Part shown: positions 32,860-42,002 of the stretch, piece by piece
Position numbering within the stretch: the stretch's first letter is position 1
How the letters are laid out: the number at the start of each line of letters is the position of its first letter
Assembly: GCF_009856445.1 (NCBI RefSeq)
Contig: NZ_WMFA01000003.1
Coordinates: 232,302 to 296,301 of the forward strand
Direction: 5' to 3'
Length of the DNA stretch: 64,000 nt
From: Halobacillus litoralis
GTDB taxonomy: Bacteria; Bacillota; Bacilli; Bacillales; Halobacillaceae
Position numbers and translations under genes: made by a program
Notes under the pieces: model-generated
What the model saw: only the letters and a program-made list of their open reading frames with translations
What the model was told of the DNA's origin: nothing
The model's database searches: none

Positions 32860-33441
32860 GTGCGCATTTTAACGAACTTGATGAACGTTATCTTTTTTGC
32901 TGGTGTGGTTGCTCTGGTTATTTTCTTTTTAGTTCCACAAATAGAAAAAGAACTTCCTCAAGGTGTCTTTTATAAAAAAGATGTCCCGCTCCCTACGAAT
33001 CTTCACCCGACGGTAGAAAAGCGTAAAAATCAACTGGTCGAAAAGGTACAGGGAGCAGGAATTAACATGGTCATTACGGAAGGTCACCGTTCCGTTCAAA
33101 GACAGGACAGGCTCTATGAACAAGGGCGTTCTTCTGATGGGCAAATCGTCACTTATGCGAGGGGTGGGGAGTCCTATCATAATTACGGCCTGGCTATCGA
33201 TTTTGCGCTGGAACATGAAGATGGCCGTGTCATATGGGATACAGAATACGATGGAAATGGAAACGGACGGTCCGATTGGCTTGAAATCGTAGAAACCGCT
33301 AAAGGCCTTGGTTTTGAGTGGGGAGGCGACTGGGAAAACTTTAAGGATTATCCCCATTTGCAAATGGATTTCGGATTATCAATCAGGGAGTTGAAAAGAG
33401 GGAAACGCCCGGCAGTGGATGAGTACGCAGATGAAGAATAG
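32860..33441 (+). CDS. M15 peptidoglycan peptidase (VanY/CwlK type)
   Basis: This 193-residue protein has an N-terminal membrane anchor (VIFFAGVVALVIFFLV) and an M15 zinc peptidase domain. It shows ITEGHRSVQRQDRLYEQGR near 75-93, the SYHNYGLAIDF motif with ligands His and Asp near 106-116, and GGDWENFKDYPHLQM near 155-169 with the third ligand. It would cleave L-Ala-D-Glu or D-Ala-D-Ala bonds outside the membrane. The GTG at 32860 has AAGGGAAG nearby. The ATG at 32839 has no ribosome binding site. Confidence 0.8.
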   Translation: MRILTNLMNVIFFAGVVALVIFFLVPQIEKELPQGVFYKKDVPLPTNLHPTVEKRKNQLVEKVQGAGINMVITEGHRSVQRQDRLYEQGRSSDGQIVTYARGGESYHNYGLAIDFALEHEDGRVIWDTEYDGNGNGRSDWLEIVETAKGLGFEWGGDWENFKDYPHLQMDFGLSIRELKRGKRPAVDEYADEE

Positions 33442-33448
33442 ATGGAAG

Positions 33449-33480
33449 AAGGGGACTCCTGTGTAAGGAGCCCCCTTTTT
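33449..33480. terminator. Terminator between the M15 peptidase and panE-like genes
   Basis: AAGGGG-A-CTCC pairs with GGAG-CCCCCTT, followed by T residues. It ends at the stop of the convergent gene. Confidence 0.8.
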
Positions 33481-33481
33481 A

Positions 33482-34402
33482 TCATTGTTGATACTCTTCA
33501 TAAGGTTTAATCATGGCATGGATGGTTTCAATATAAGGCATACTCAAACCTACCTCACTGCCAAGGCGTAGAGCTCCTCCATGTAGATGTTCAACTTCCA
33601 GAGGAAGCCCTTTTCGGCGATCCTGATGCATCGATGACGTCATTTCAGGATCCAATCCACGTAAACGTTCAAACGCCTGCTGCACTTGTGCATCTGTCAG
33701 ACCAATGCGGTGGGCGTTTGCAAGGTCTTTCATCTCCTCAAGAATTCTTTCGGCAATTCGGATCGTTTGAGGGTAACTTTGTACAACGCCAATAGGTTGA
33801 TTAACTGCTGTGGTAATTCCGGAAAATGCGGTAATGAACATGTATTTCTTCCACATGTCCTCCAAAATATTCGTGCTTAATGTTCCATTTAAGTTCGCCT
33901 GGTTACACGCGAGCGCAAGCTCTTCACAGATGGCCTGCTGAGAGGTGTGGAGCGGTCCGAATACGAGATCATGGAAAGGGCTCGTATGAACAACATGCCC
34001 AGCCTCATCAAGGGTTGCGATGATATAGGAAAGTCCGCCAATGACAGCTTCCTCTCCCAATTCTTTTTGAAGAATACTGATATGTTCCATGCCATTTAAA
34101 ACGGGATACACTTTCGCTCCTTTATTTACCAAAGCTTTAAGCCAATCCAATGTCCCGTGAAGGTGATAACCTTTGACGGCAAGAAAAACAAGATCAGGGT
34201 TTTCAATTTCCTGTGGACTCCTTGCAATTACAGGATCTGGAACTTGGTAGTCCCCCATTTCGCTATGTAGTTTCAATCCGTTTTTCTCAATCTGCTCGGC
34301 TCTTCCTTCGCGGACGAGGTTAATGACTTCATGACCAGCTTCCTGCCAACGTGCACCAAAATAGGCACCTAGGGCCCCTGCACCTAAAACTACAATTTTC
34401 AT
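33482..34402 (-). CDS. 2-dehydropantoate 2-reductase family protein
   Basis: This 306-residue protein has the N-terminal Rossmann motif MKIVVLGAGALGAYFGARW, NPDLVFLAVKGYHL near 70-83 and NGMEH near 103-107. The C-terminal helical domain has a KYMFITAFSGITTAVNQPIG segment with the catalytic lysine. PanE makes pantoate for coenzyme A with NADPH. Other pantothenate genes are absent, so it may be a paralogue for another ketoacid. AGGAGG precedes the ATG. The minus-strand gene at 34424 lies 21 bases upstream. Confidence 0.8.
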   Translation of the reverse strand: MKIVVLGAGALGAYFGARWQEAGHEVINLVREGRAEQIEKNGLKLHSEMGDYQVPDPVIARSPQEIENPDLVFLAVKGYHLHGTLDWLKALVNKGAKVYPVLNGMEHISILQKELGEEAVIGGLSYIIATLDEAGHVVHTSPFHDLVFGPLHTSQQAICEELALACNQANLNGTLSTNILEDMWKKYMFITAFSGITTAVNQPIGVVQSYPQTIRIAERILEEMKDLANAHRIGLTDAQVQQAFERLRGLDPEMTSSMHQDRRKGLPLEVEHLHGGALRLGSEVGLSMPYIETIHAMIKPYEEYQQ

Positions 34403-34423
34403 AATCCGACACCTCCTGGGGAT

Positions 34424-34795
34424 TTATGCTTCTAACTCCTTGCTGCGTTCTGTTGAAAAGCTTGAAGTAATAATTCTGGTCGTTTCCACAACATTTTTGA
34501 TATGGTCATCTAAATATTGGATAATATCATCGAATCCAGCTTTTCTCATGATCTCATGGTAATGATCTTCACTATGGAATATAGATTGACCGAGTACGAG
34601 TTCTTCATCTTCCTCAACATCAACAACATTCAAAAATCCCATGGACCCCTGGCTGCCGGTCAATTTATTGGAAAAATAAATATTATGGTCGAGAGCTCCA
34701 TGAGATTTTAAGAGATCACCAGATTTTCTACTCAATTCCACGAATTCATCCAGATCTTTTAGTTTTACTCGAAAAAGACATATGACTGTAAACAT
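34424..34795 (-). CDS. Small protein with a probable dimeric alpha/beta-barrel fold
   Basis: This 123-residue protein reads MFTVICLFRVKLKDLDEFVE, HNIYFSNKLTGSQGSMGFLNVVDV and SEDHYHEIM. The order of strands and helix fits ABM/stress-responsive-barrel or DUF1428-like small proteins. These range from monooxygenases to unknowns, and no specific activity can be assigned. A ribosome binding site GGGGGAA lies upstream. It is likely co-transcribed with the panE-like gene. Confidence 0.55.
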   Translation of the reverse strand: MFTVICLFRVKLKDLDEFVELSRKSGDLLKSHGALDHNIYFSNKLTGSQGSMGFLNVVDVEEDEELVLGQSIFHSEDHYHEIMRKAGFDDIIQYLDDHIKNVVETTRIITSSFSTERSKELEA

Positions 34796-34822
34796 CGCTA
34801 TTCCCCCTTGTGATGTAGGTAA

Positions 34823-35128
34823 TCAGGATTTATTATCCAAGCTAGTGGACCGTCCAGCCTCAATTAAAAGAACGATGGCTGTCACTGTGTGCATAACCCA
34901 TCCGATAAAAGGGATCGCTCCAATGGCGCTTGTGATCATACCGAGAATGTTTCCGGCGTAGGAACGCTTGTCTCTAGCTGCGACTACGAGGGTGATCAAG
35001 TGGAAAACAAACATGAACAAAAGCGGCATCCAGGCATTACTGAATATGAATGCGCCACCTGCTATAGGAATTGCCAGAAATGCTTCACATCCACCTGTCA
35101 GCCACTTGAGTAAAGTAGATAGTTTCAT
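34823..35128 (-). CDS. Small multi-helix membrane protein
   Basis: This 101-residue protein has three or four hydrophobic segments (FLAIPIAGGAFIF, MPLLFMFVFHLITLVV, ILGMITSAIGAIPFIGWV, VTAIVLLIEAG). The family is not recognised. The ATG at 35128 has AAGGAG ten bases before it. A longer frame to 35230 lacks one. It precedes the 34795 gene by 27 bases and may share its transcript. Confidence 0.6.
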   Translation of the reverse strand: MKLSTLLKWLTGGCEAFLAIPIAGGAFIFSNAWMPLLFMFVFHLITLVVAARDKRSYAGNILGMITSAIGAIPFIGWVMHTVTAIVLLIEAGRSTSLDNKS

Positions 35129-35361
35129 TGAGAATCTGCTCCTTATTGTGTGTTCTGTTGTGTGAAGTACAAGAGTAGGGGAATAAACCTCTATTCCTAC
35201 CTTTCCACTCCTTGGGTTGCTTCGAAACATTCTACCAAAAGTACCTATTGATCTCTACTTTTATGCGTTATTTCGACAAGGTTGCTATCATTTCCTCTCT
35301 TTTTAGACGAATTTTTAATTCGATTTATTTTTCTTCTAAATGAGCAGGCGGGAAGGTAAAA

Positions 35362-35390
35362 CAAAACCTCCGGGATTTCCGGAGGTTTTG
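35362..35390. terminator. Terminator hairpin downstream of mreBH and the tandem hairpins
   Basis: CAAAACCTCCGG pairs perfectly with CCGGAGGTTTTG around five bases, with T-rich tails on both sides. On the minus strand it would end an mreBH transcript that runs through the hairpin units at 35451-35675. The bases 35129-35361 hold the promoter region of the 35128 gene and nothing else recognisable. Confidence 0.7.
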
Positions 35391-35450
35391 TTTTCTTTAT
35401 TTTCTATTGAATGGATTTTTCGCATTAGTTTAGAGAGCTCTTACTGACTG

Positions 35451-35675
35451 GTTCTGGACACATAAGTCGGAGAGCCTCCGTGGAGGAAGATCCCTCCACT
35501 GCACCGCTTGTCTTATGCTTGTCGAGTCTCCCGGGGTGGTTCTGCATTTCGGATTGTCCGGTTCCACCACCCAGACTCTCGAGACATAAGTCAATCGACT
35601 CCGTGGAGAAAGGCCACTCCACTGCGCCGCTTGTCTTATGCTTGTCGAGTCTCCCGGGGTGGTTCCACACTTCAG
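35451..35675 (-). repeat. Two tandem copies of the nested-hairpin family beside mreBH
   Basis: Two units of about 100-115 bp (35451-35550 and 35560-35675) share CTTATGCTTGTCGAGTCTCC and GGTGGTTC. Each folds as a long dyad: GACTCTCGAGACATAAG pairs with CTTATGCTTGTCGAGTC, with ACCACCC and GGGTGGT outside and a GTGGAG...CTCCAC hairpin inside. The layout and several motifs match the inserts in elements A and D. They lie within four bases of the mreBH stop and so form its 3' untranslated region. Confidence 0.75.
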
Positions 35676-35677
35676 TT

Positions 35678-36685
35678 TTACTTACTTGCTTTTTGCAGTT
35701 TCTGAATCATTTTCAGGCTGCGGCCGGTTCCGATGGCTACGGATTCAAGTGGGCTTGGGGCCATGTGTACGGGTACGGAAATTTCATTGGACAGCCAATC
35801 CTGCATGCCGTTGAGTAAGGATCCGCCTCCGGTAAGAATAACGCCGTGGTCGACGATGTCGCCGCTTAGTTCCGGTGGGCAATCCTCAAGGGTTGCGCGA
35901 ATGGTTTCAAGCAGCTGGTCAAGGGATTCTTTCAATGCTCCTTGAATTTCCGTGGATTTTAGTTCGATGGTTTTTGGAAGACCTGTGACCATGTCACGAC
36001 CTCTTACTTCCATCGTTACTTCCGGATGATCGATCAGTGCGTAGCCGATTTCCATTTTGATTTGCTCGGCTGTGCGCTCACCAATTAACACATTGTAAGC
36101 TTTACGCACATGCTGGATGATCTCCTCATCCATAACGTCTCCACCTGTGCGAATAGATTTGCAGGATACGACACCACCGAAGGAGATGATGGCTACTTCG
36201 CTCGTCCCGCCACCAATATCTACGACTACGTTTGCTATAGGCTCATCGACTGGAAGATCGGCGCCGATGGCAGCTGCAATTGGTTCTTCAATCAAGTGCA
36301 CGTTTTTAGCGCCATAGCTTTTCACTGCATTGTGAATGGCGCGGCGTTCAACAGATGTTGAGCCGGAAGGTGTGCATATAACCACGGTCGGTTTTCTCAT
36401 GGAGATCCCGGATTTTTTGGATACTTTTTTCAAAAGCTCTTTCAACATTTGTGCGGTCATATCATAGTCAGCGATGACACCATCCCTCAACGGGCGGACA
36501 GGGATGATGTTTCTCGGGGTCTTTCCAACCATTTCTTTTGCTTCTTTTCCTACTGCTACAACACTTTTCGTTTCAGTGTTATAGGCGACAACAGACGGTT
36601 CGTTAAGTAAAATTCCTTTTGATTTTGAATAGATCAATATATTAGCAGTACCAAGATCGATACCGATTTCTGCGTTTGATAACAT
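35678..36685 (-). CDS. mreBH: MreBH actin-like cell-shape protein
   Basis: This 335-residue actin homologue has the same length as B. subtilis MreBH. It shows the phosphate-1 motif [25 protein letters not shown] near 70, the [20 protein letters not shown] phosphate-2 region near 152-171, [14 protein letters not shown] near 198-211 and [12 protein letters not shown] near 290. Wording such as [14 protein letters not shown] and [15 protein letters not shown] is nearer MreBH than MreB or Mbl. It guides lateral wall synthesis and LytE. The ATG at 36685 has GGAGGT eight bases upstream. Confidence 0.9.
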   Translation of the reverse strand: MLSNAEIGIDLGTANILIYSKSKGILLNEPSVVAYNTETKSVVAVGKEAKEMVGKTPRNIIPVRPLRDGVIADYDMTAQMLKELLKKVSKKSGISMRKPTVVICTPSGSTSVERRAIHNAVKSYGAKNVHLIEEPIAAAIGADLPVDEPIANVVVDIGGGTSEVAIISFGGVVSCKSIRTGGDVMDEEIIQHVRKAYNVLIGERTAEQIKMEIGYALIDHPEVTMEVRGRDMVTGLPKTIELKSTEIQGALKESLDQLLETIRATLEDCPPELSGDIVDHGVILTGGGSLLNGMQDWLSNEISVPVHMAPSPLESVAIGTGRSLKMIQKLQKASK

Positions 36686-36848
36686 GTAGACGTACCTCCA
36701 AAGGTGAAATAATCTATTTATAGACCTTCTCATATCATAGGAGTTTTTTGGGGGTTCAACAACAGGAAATTCGTGGTCAGGGAGAAAGTGGTGTCATAAG
36801 TCATCCCCCATGTATAATGGGACTAACGATAGACAGAGGAGTTTTTCT

Positions 36849-37592
36849 ATGAGTTTTTTGAAACATGAAGAAATCATAAAGCGGTGTGAAAAAATAAACC
36901 AATCGTATGAAATCGACCCTTCCTTTTTTGATGGGATTGTCGATGAATTATTGGATAGTGAAAAGGATACAGAAACCGTAATATTAAGTGGTTTTCAACG
37001 CCTTCTCTCTGAAGTCGACCACGAAATCGAGCGGATGGAGGAATTCACCTCCATGAAACCGAACTGTTTTATGGGGTGTGCTTTTTGCTGCTACTTCCCA
37101 ATTGTTATCACAAAAATGGAAGCGAAAATGTTGTTTCGTTCCATCGAACACTTTTCAGAAGAGCGAAAAGAAGCGATCTATGCCCATTGGGAAAATTATT
37201 ATGGAAAACAACAGGACAAATTGCAAAAAGCTATGGCTATGGATTTTGAAGCACCCGAAACGAAGTTAGAATACAAAAGGTTGAATCTGCCTTGCCCGAT
37301 GCTGGATCCAGAAACTCAATTATGTATGGCTTATGAAGTGAGGCCTATCCCTTGCCGTACCTATTTAAACTACAGTGATCCACAGGTTTGTGCCGATCAG
37401 CATATGCCAAAAGAACCATTCAGCTATGAGTTTCTCTATCAATTTTATTTCGGAAGTATCAACGAGTTAATACAGGCGCTCTATGAGAATGGTGAAGATG
37501 TTTTTGTTGATTATCCGATGGATGCGTGGAGTTATGATTACCTCCCAGCCTGGATCAAGCAATGGAGAGAGGGGACCTTAAGTGAAGTATAA
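36849..37592 (+). CDS. YkgJ-family cysteine-cluster protein
   Basis: This 247-residue cytoplasmic protein has cysteines in CFMGCAFCCYFP near 68-79, LPCPML near 150, LCMAYEVRPIPCRTY near 161-175 and PQVC near 180. They match the YkgJ (UPF0153) zinc- or iron-binding cluster family of unknown role. GAGGAG precedes the ATG at 36849. The gene overlaps the following MOSC gene by 11 bases. Confidence 0.75.
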   Translation: MSFLKHEEIIKRCEKINQSYEIDPSFFDGIVDELLDSEKDTETVILSGFQRLLSEVDHEIERMEEFTSMKPNCFMGCAFCCYFPIVITKMEAKMLFRSIEHFSEERKEAIYAHWENYYGKQQDKLQKAMAMDFEAPETKLEYKRLNLPCPMLDPETQLCMAYEVRPIPCRTYLNYSDPQVCADQHMPKEPFSYEFLYQFYFGSINELIQALYENGEDVFVDYPMDAWSYDYLPAWIKQWREGTLSEV

Positions 37593-38223
37593 ACTCTTAT
37601 CTTTGAATGTGGGTCGTCCGGAAACCTATGAAACAGATAAAGGCGAGTTGAACAGTGCTTATCGGAAAACCCCTGTCAAGGGTCCTGTGCATTTAACTTA
37701 TCTGAACTTTGACGGGGACGAACAAGCAGATAAAAAGAACCATGGCGGCCGTGATAAAGCTGTTTGTCTGTACCCCGCCCAGCACTATAGGCACTGGGAA
37801 AGTCATTACAACCAAGAATTTACTTTTCCTTCTTTTGGGGAGAACTTGACTGTGGATGGGATTGATGAACGTCAGATCCGGATCGGTGATGTTTTTCAGC
37901 TCGGAGGTGCAGTCCTGCAAGTATCTGAGCCGAGGAAACCATGCTATATCATAGCCCGAACCCATGGAATTGACGATTTTCCAGCTCGTGTCATGGAAAA
38001 AGGGTTCTCCGGATTTTACCTGAGAGTGTTACAGGAAGGAGAAGTGGCTCAAGGTGATTACATGATCTTAATTGAGTCTCACCCTGATGGAGTGACAGTG
38101 GAGGATGTCAACGAGGTACGTTACCACGATCGAGATAACACAGCTAAAATTAGAAGGGTTGTATCTGTTGCCCCCTTGGCCGATGGATTGAAGCAATCGC
38201 TGAGCAAGCGTCTACAAAAGTGA
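37582..38223 (+). CDS. MOSC-domain protein (YiiM-like)
   Basis: This 213-residue protein has the MOSC core: KNHGGRDKAVCLYPAQHY near 53-70, FGENLTVDG near 89-97 and LQVSEPRKPCYIIA near 112-125 with the conserved cysteine. YiiM-type MOSC proteins reduce N-hydroxylated compounds with molybdenum cofactor. The GTG at 37582 lies behind AGAGGGGA, and the gene overlaps the preceding one. Confidence 0.85.
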   Translation: MKYKLLSLNVGRPETYETDKGELNSAYRKTPVKGPVHLTYLNFDGDEQADKKNHGGRDKAVCLYPAQHYRHWESHYNQEFTFPSFGENLTVDGIDERQIRIGDVFQLGGAVLQVSEPRKPCYIIARTHGIDDFPARVMEKGFSGFYLRVLQEGEVAQGDYMILIESHPDGVTVEDVNEVRYHDRDNTAKIRRVVSVAPLADGLKQSLSKRLQK

Positions 38224-38238
38224 GAGGAGGATGAGATC

Positions 38239-38691
38239 GTGAATTTTTTTTCAGAACGGGCCTTGCAACTGGCTTTGGACAATGTTGAAGATGGAGGCCA
38301 CCCTTTTGGAGCAGTCCTAGTCTGTGACGGAGAAATTATCGCAGAAGGTGTGAATGAACTGCATGTACGTCCGGATGTCAGTGCTCATGCTGAATTGGTA
38401 GCAATTAAGAAAGCCCAGCGAGCAAGAGGGGCCATTGATTTGAGTGATTGTACGATGTATGCGAGTGGAGAACCATGTGCGATGTGTCTCACAGCCATGT
38501 ACTTTTCTAATCTCAAAAAGGTCATTTACTCCCAATCCATCGAAGATGCAAGTCGAGTTGGGCTGACCCTTTCCAAAATCGTTTATCAAGACCTTCAAAA
38601 AACGAAGGAACAACGTAAAATCGAGATGATTCATGAACCCATCCAAAAGAAAGAATTTGATGCAATGAAAGCCTATGCGGAAAAAGGATAG
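38239..38691 (+). CDS. Nucleoside/guanine deaminase family protein
   Basis: This 150-residue zinc deaminase has the HAE motif in DVSAHAELVAI near 49-55 and the PCAMC motif in ASGEPCAMCLTAMYFSN near 78-94. It resembles guanine deaminase GuaD and tRNA adenosine deaminase-like proteins; the TadA-specific tail is absent. It would deaminate guanine or a related base. The GTG at 38239 follows GAGGAGG. Confidence 0.8.
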   Translation: MNFFSERALQLALDNVEDGGHPFGAVLVCDGEIIAEGVNELHVRPDVSAHAELVAIKKAQRARGAIDLSDCTMYASGEPCAMCLTAMYFSNLKKVIYSQSIEDASRVGLTLSKIVYQDLQKTKEQRKIEMIHEPIQKKEFDAMKAYAEKG

Positions 38692-38702
38692 GAGGCAGAA
38701 AG

Positions 38703-39074
38703 ATGGATTATGGACATTTGATTGAGGAAAAAATTAAGCAATCCATGAAAAAGGGGGATTTCGATAACCTTCCAGGAAAAGGAAAACCACTACCTAAAGA
38801 TGAATTCGCCTATCTGCCTCCAGAACTTAGAAACAGTTACCGGATTTTGAAAAATGCCAACATGCTTCCTGAAGAAATGATCTTGAAAAAAGAGATGGTT
38901 GAAATTGAAGACCTCCTGGCCAAGGTTAAAGATCCTAAATTGTCTGCACACTATAAAAAAGAATGGAAAGAGAAAAAGCTTCGCTTCGACATGATGATGG
39001 AAAAGAGAAAAATGAATCAATCAGGAGCCTACAAGCAATATCAAAAAAAGATTGACCGGCGTTTCGGGTTTTGA
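38703..39074 (+). CDS. DUF1992 DnaJ-like protein
   Basis: This 123-residue basic protein has MDYGHLIEEKIKQSMKKGDF and NLPGKGKPL followed by PPELRNSYRILKNANMLPEE, the signature of DUF1992 (DnaJ homologue subfamily C member 28 type). The function is unknown. AGGAGG precedes the ATG, 11 bases after the deaminase gene. Confidence 0.8.
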   Translation: MDYGHLIEEKIKQSMKKGDFDNLPGKGKPLPKDEFAYLPPELRNSYRILKNANMLPEEMILKKEMVEIEDLLAKVKDPKLSAHYKKEWKEKKLRFDMMMEKRKMNQSGAYKQYQKKIDRRFGF

Positions 39075-39131
39075 TGTTTCTTCGATTTTTGGCTTCACGT
39101 GGTCATGATTTCACAACAAGGAGGTGATGGT

Positions 39132-39797
39132 ATGTGCGGAAGATACACCCTGTTAGCAGAAGAAGCGGAAATTTTGAAAGAGTTCGGGATAGAAAGGCCG
39201 ATGGATGGGTATGAACCCCGGTACAACATCGCTCCAGGTCAAAAGGTTCTGGCGGTGATTCATGATGGTAAACAAAAGCGCGCGGGTTATATGAAATGGG
39301 GGCTCGTCCCTTCGTGGTCCAAGGACCCTAAAATTGGCTATAAAATGATTAACGCCAGAAGTGAAACCGCTCATGAAAAGCCAAGTTACAAAAGGTTGAT
39401 GAGTCAAAAGCGATGCTTGATCGTAGCGGATAGTTTTTATGAATGGAAAAAGGCTGAAACAGGAAAGCAGCCCGTTAGAATTCAACCTGAAAACCGCTCT
39501 CTATTCGCCTTTGCGGGTTTGTGGGATCAATGGGAAGGGGAAGATGAATCTCTTTATACCTGCACGATTCTCACGCAGGATGCGAATGAGTTTATGGCTC
39601 CGATTCACAATCGGATGCCTGTCATCCTTCCAGAAGAAAAGCAGGATCAGTGGATTCAACCAGTGAAATGGTCCCCTTCTGATGCCAAGGGTTTTGTTGA
39701 ACAACTGACTATGGACGACCTCCGTGCCTATGAAGTCAGCGACTACGTCAACTCAGCTAAAAACGAAGGCCCTGACTGCATAACCCCTATAGCTTAA
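39132..39797 (+). CDS. SRAP (YedK/HMCES) abasic-site protein
   Basis: This 221-residue protein begins MCGRYTLL, where Cys2 is the residue that forms a thiazolidine link to abasic sites in single-stranded DNA. Also present are RYNIAPGQ, MKWGLVPSW, NARSETAHEKPSY near 77-89, DSFYEWKK near 104 and HNRMPVIL near 158-165. It shields abasic sites from nucleases. The ATG at 39132 follows AAGGAGG, and Cys2 confirms it. Confidence 0.9.
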   Translation: MCGRYTLLAEEAEILKEFGIERPMDGYEPRYNIAPGQKVLAVIHDGKQKRAGYMKWGLVPSWSKDPKIGYKMINARSETAHEKPSYKRLMSQKRCLIVADSFYEWKKAETGKQPVRIQPENRSLFAFAGLWDQWEGEDESLYTCTILTQDANEFMAPIHNRMPVILPEEKQDQWIQPVKWSPSDAKGFVEQLTMDDLRAYEVSDYVNSAKNEGPDCITPIA

Positions 39798-39805
39798 CTA
39801 TTTCT

Positions 39806-40313
39806 TTATTAAAGAATATGGCAGGTTTCTTGAAGACTCAGTTTCGAGACTTATGCTGAGTGGATGGGGGCTGCGGGGAATAGCTCGCTTTCCGCGGGAG
39901 CGCGGTGAGCCTCCTCGGACTGCGTCCTGTGGGGTCTCACCCTGCACTTTTTTCCCGCAGGAGTCTCGCCATTCCCCTCCGCCCACTTACCCAAAGAAGA
40001 TACTCGAAACTACTACTTAAAAAACCAGCTTGTATGGTTGAGGAAAGTGGATAATTAGACCACATCCAAAGTACGAAAAGGCTGATCAATAAGGTTTCAA
40101 ATCTCGAGTTGTTTCGAGACTCTTATAAGGTAAAGGGGCGGAGGGAAACGGTGAGACTCCTATGGGACGTGTGGGACAGGTGAGACCCCGGAAGGCGTAG
40201 CCTGAGGAGGCTCACCGCCCGCCCCATGGAAAGCGAACCTTTTCCCGGAGCCCCTAGAATGACACGAACATCTCGAAACTGAGTCTTCAACAAACGGGAG
40301 CGTTTCTGAAATT
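39806..40313 (+). repeat. Palindromic element E (alpha + beta, short spacer)
   Basis: It begins TTATTAAAGAATATGGCAGG and ends GGGAGCGTTTCTG. Inner repeats are at 39832-39849 and 40271-40288. The alpha module lies left (39867-39984) and the beta module right (40135-40254). Relative to its outer ends the interior is therefore inverted compared with element C. The spacer is about 100 bp shorter. It sits between two convergent genes and contains none. Confidence 0.9.
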
Positions 40314-40327
40314 GAGGTTGTATCAAA

Positions 40328-40366
40328 AAAAGAGCTTACAGCTCCAATTGGGCTGTAAGCTCTTTT
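40328..40366. terminator. Terminator after the sodium/alanine symporter
   Basis: AAAGAGCTTACAGC pairs with GCTGTAAGCTCTTT around a ten-base loop, with A- and T-tracts on both sides. Confidence 0.85.
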
Positions 40367-40385
40367 TGGTATGTTGGTTTTAAGG

Positions 40386-41780
40386 TTAACCAGCTTGGCG
40401 TTGTTCGCGTTCTTGTTGCTTTTCTTTTTTGGCGACTTTCAGGAACTTGTTCGTCTCGGCGGCTACGACTCCGGATAGGAGTAATAGTCCGATCAAGTTC
40501 GGAAAGGCCATTAAGCCATTCATCACATCAGCGAAGACCCATACGGTGCTCAATTGGGAAACAGAACCTACAAGTACGAATGCTACGAAAACAATCTTGT
40601 AAGCGCCGATGAATCGTTGCTTCGTCAAGTAACCGAAGCACTTTTCCCCATAATAGGACCAACCGACAATGGTCGAGAAGGCAAAGAAGACCAGGCCTAT
40701 GGTTACAATATAAGCTCCTACATCACCAAGGAAAATCTGGAAGGAGGTAGAAGTTAAGTCTGCGCCGTCCAACCCACCTTGATATTGACCGGCCATGACA
40801 ATTGTCAAACCTGTCATCGTACATACGATAATGGTATCAATGAATACTTGAGTCATAGAAACCAGTGCTTGGCGTCCGGCATAGTCTGTACGGGCTGCAG
40901 CAGCAGCGATCGGCGCAGATCCGAGACCTGCTTCATTGGAGAACACACCACGTGCGACACCATAACGAATGACTGTTCCGAGTAGACCGCCACCAAGAGC
41001 GCTCGCTGTAAATGCATCGTTGAAGATGGTTCCCAAGGCTGGGATGACCATGTTGTAATTGAGAATAAGTATAATTAGTGCACCAATGACATAAAAGATA
41101 GCCATGATTGGGACAAAGAAAGCCGTGACTTTCCCAATACTTTTAATTCCTCCAAGCAATACTAATCCAGCTAACAAGGTCAACAGAATACCTGTCACCC
41201 ATGGTGAAACATTGAACGTACCTTCCATGACATCAGAAACGGAGTTGGACTGGACCATGTTACCTATTCCGAATGCAGCGACAGCACCGAAGATCGCGAA
41301 TAGGAAACCGAGGGGGCGTCCAAGCCACTTCGTTTTCAAACCGCGGGACAAATAATACATCGGACCACCGGACATTTCCCCGTTTTTACCTTCAATCCTG
41401 TATTTAACGGCTAGTACCGCTTCGGCATATTTCGTCGCCATACCAAAAACAGCGGTCACCCACATCCAGAAAACGGCACCTGGTCCCCCAAGGACAACGG
41501 CCGTTGCGACACCAGCAATATTACCTGTACCGATGGTTGCTGCAAGGGCTGTGGTTAGCGCCTGGTAATGGGATATATCCCCCTTTTCATTCTTTTTCTT
41601 CTCTTTGCTTGGTTTGAAAGCAAGCTTTAGAGCGTACGGAAGTGTTTTAAACTGAAGAAAACCTAGACGGAGTGTTAAATAAACCCCTGTTCCGACTAAT
41701 AATACTAAGAGGAATGGTCCCCAGACGATTCCACTTAACTCACTTAAAAAACTGTGTAGTACACTACCTTCACCCATCAT
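40386..41780 (-). CDS. Sodium:alanine/glycine symporter (AgcS family)
   Basis: This 464-residue protein has about 11 hydrophobic segments. Signatures include LTTALAATIGTGNIAGVATA near 70-89, GGPGAVFWMWVTAVFGMATKYAEAVLAVKYR near 92-122, and VFSNEAGLGSAPIAAAAA near 285-302. It imports alanine or glycine with sodium. GGGGGA precedes two adjacent ATGs at 41780 and 41777; the second has the better spacing. A likely promoter on the minus strand is TTGACA (41854-41849), 17 bases, GAATAT (41831-41826). Confidence 0.9.
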   Translation of the reverse strand: MMGEGSVLHSFLSELSGIVWGPFLLVLLVGTGVYLTLRLGFLQFKTLPYALKLAFKPSKEKKKNEKGDISHYQALTTALAATIGTGNIAGVATAVVLGGPGAVFWMWVTAVFGMATKYAEAVLAVKYRIEGKNGEMSGGPMYYLSRGLKTKWLGRPLGFLFAIFGAVAAFGIGNMVQSNSVSDVMEGTFNVSPWVTGILLTLLAGLVLLGGIKSIGKVTAFFVPIMAIFYVIGALIILILNYNMVIPALGTIFNDAFTASALGGGLLGTVIRYGVARGVFSNEAGLGSAPIAAAAARTDYAGRQALVSMTQVFIDTIIVCTMTGLTIVMAGQYQGGLDGADLTSTSFQIFLGDVGAYIVTIGLVFFAFSTIVGWSYYGEKCFGYLTKQRFIGAYKIVFVAFVLVGSVSQLSTVWVFADVMNGLMAFPNLIGLLLLSGVVAAETNKFLKVAKKEKQQEREQRQAG

Positions 41781-42002
41781 CTTCCCCCTAACTATATTGA
41801 TAGTATTAGTTTGTCCATATATTAAATATTCCGAAAATTAGAAACAAATGTCAAGGTCATTTCTGTACAAAAATGAAAAAGAGCGGTTGATTTCGACAGA
41901 AAAAGGGAAGATATTTGGGTGAACTGCTTTAGATATGCAGGATTTTCGACGCTTTCATAGAAAATAAACAGATGAGAAATACTACATTGGAGGAACACAG
42001 TT

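Noticed and set aside
35480..35818. Frames across the tandem hairpins
   Set aside because: They repeat the hairpin sequence and run antisense into mreBH.
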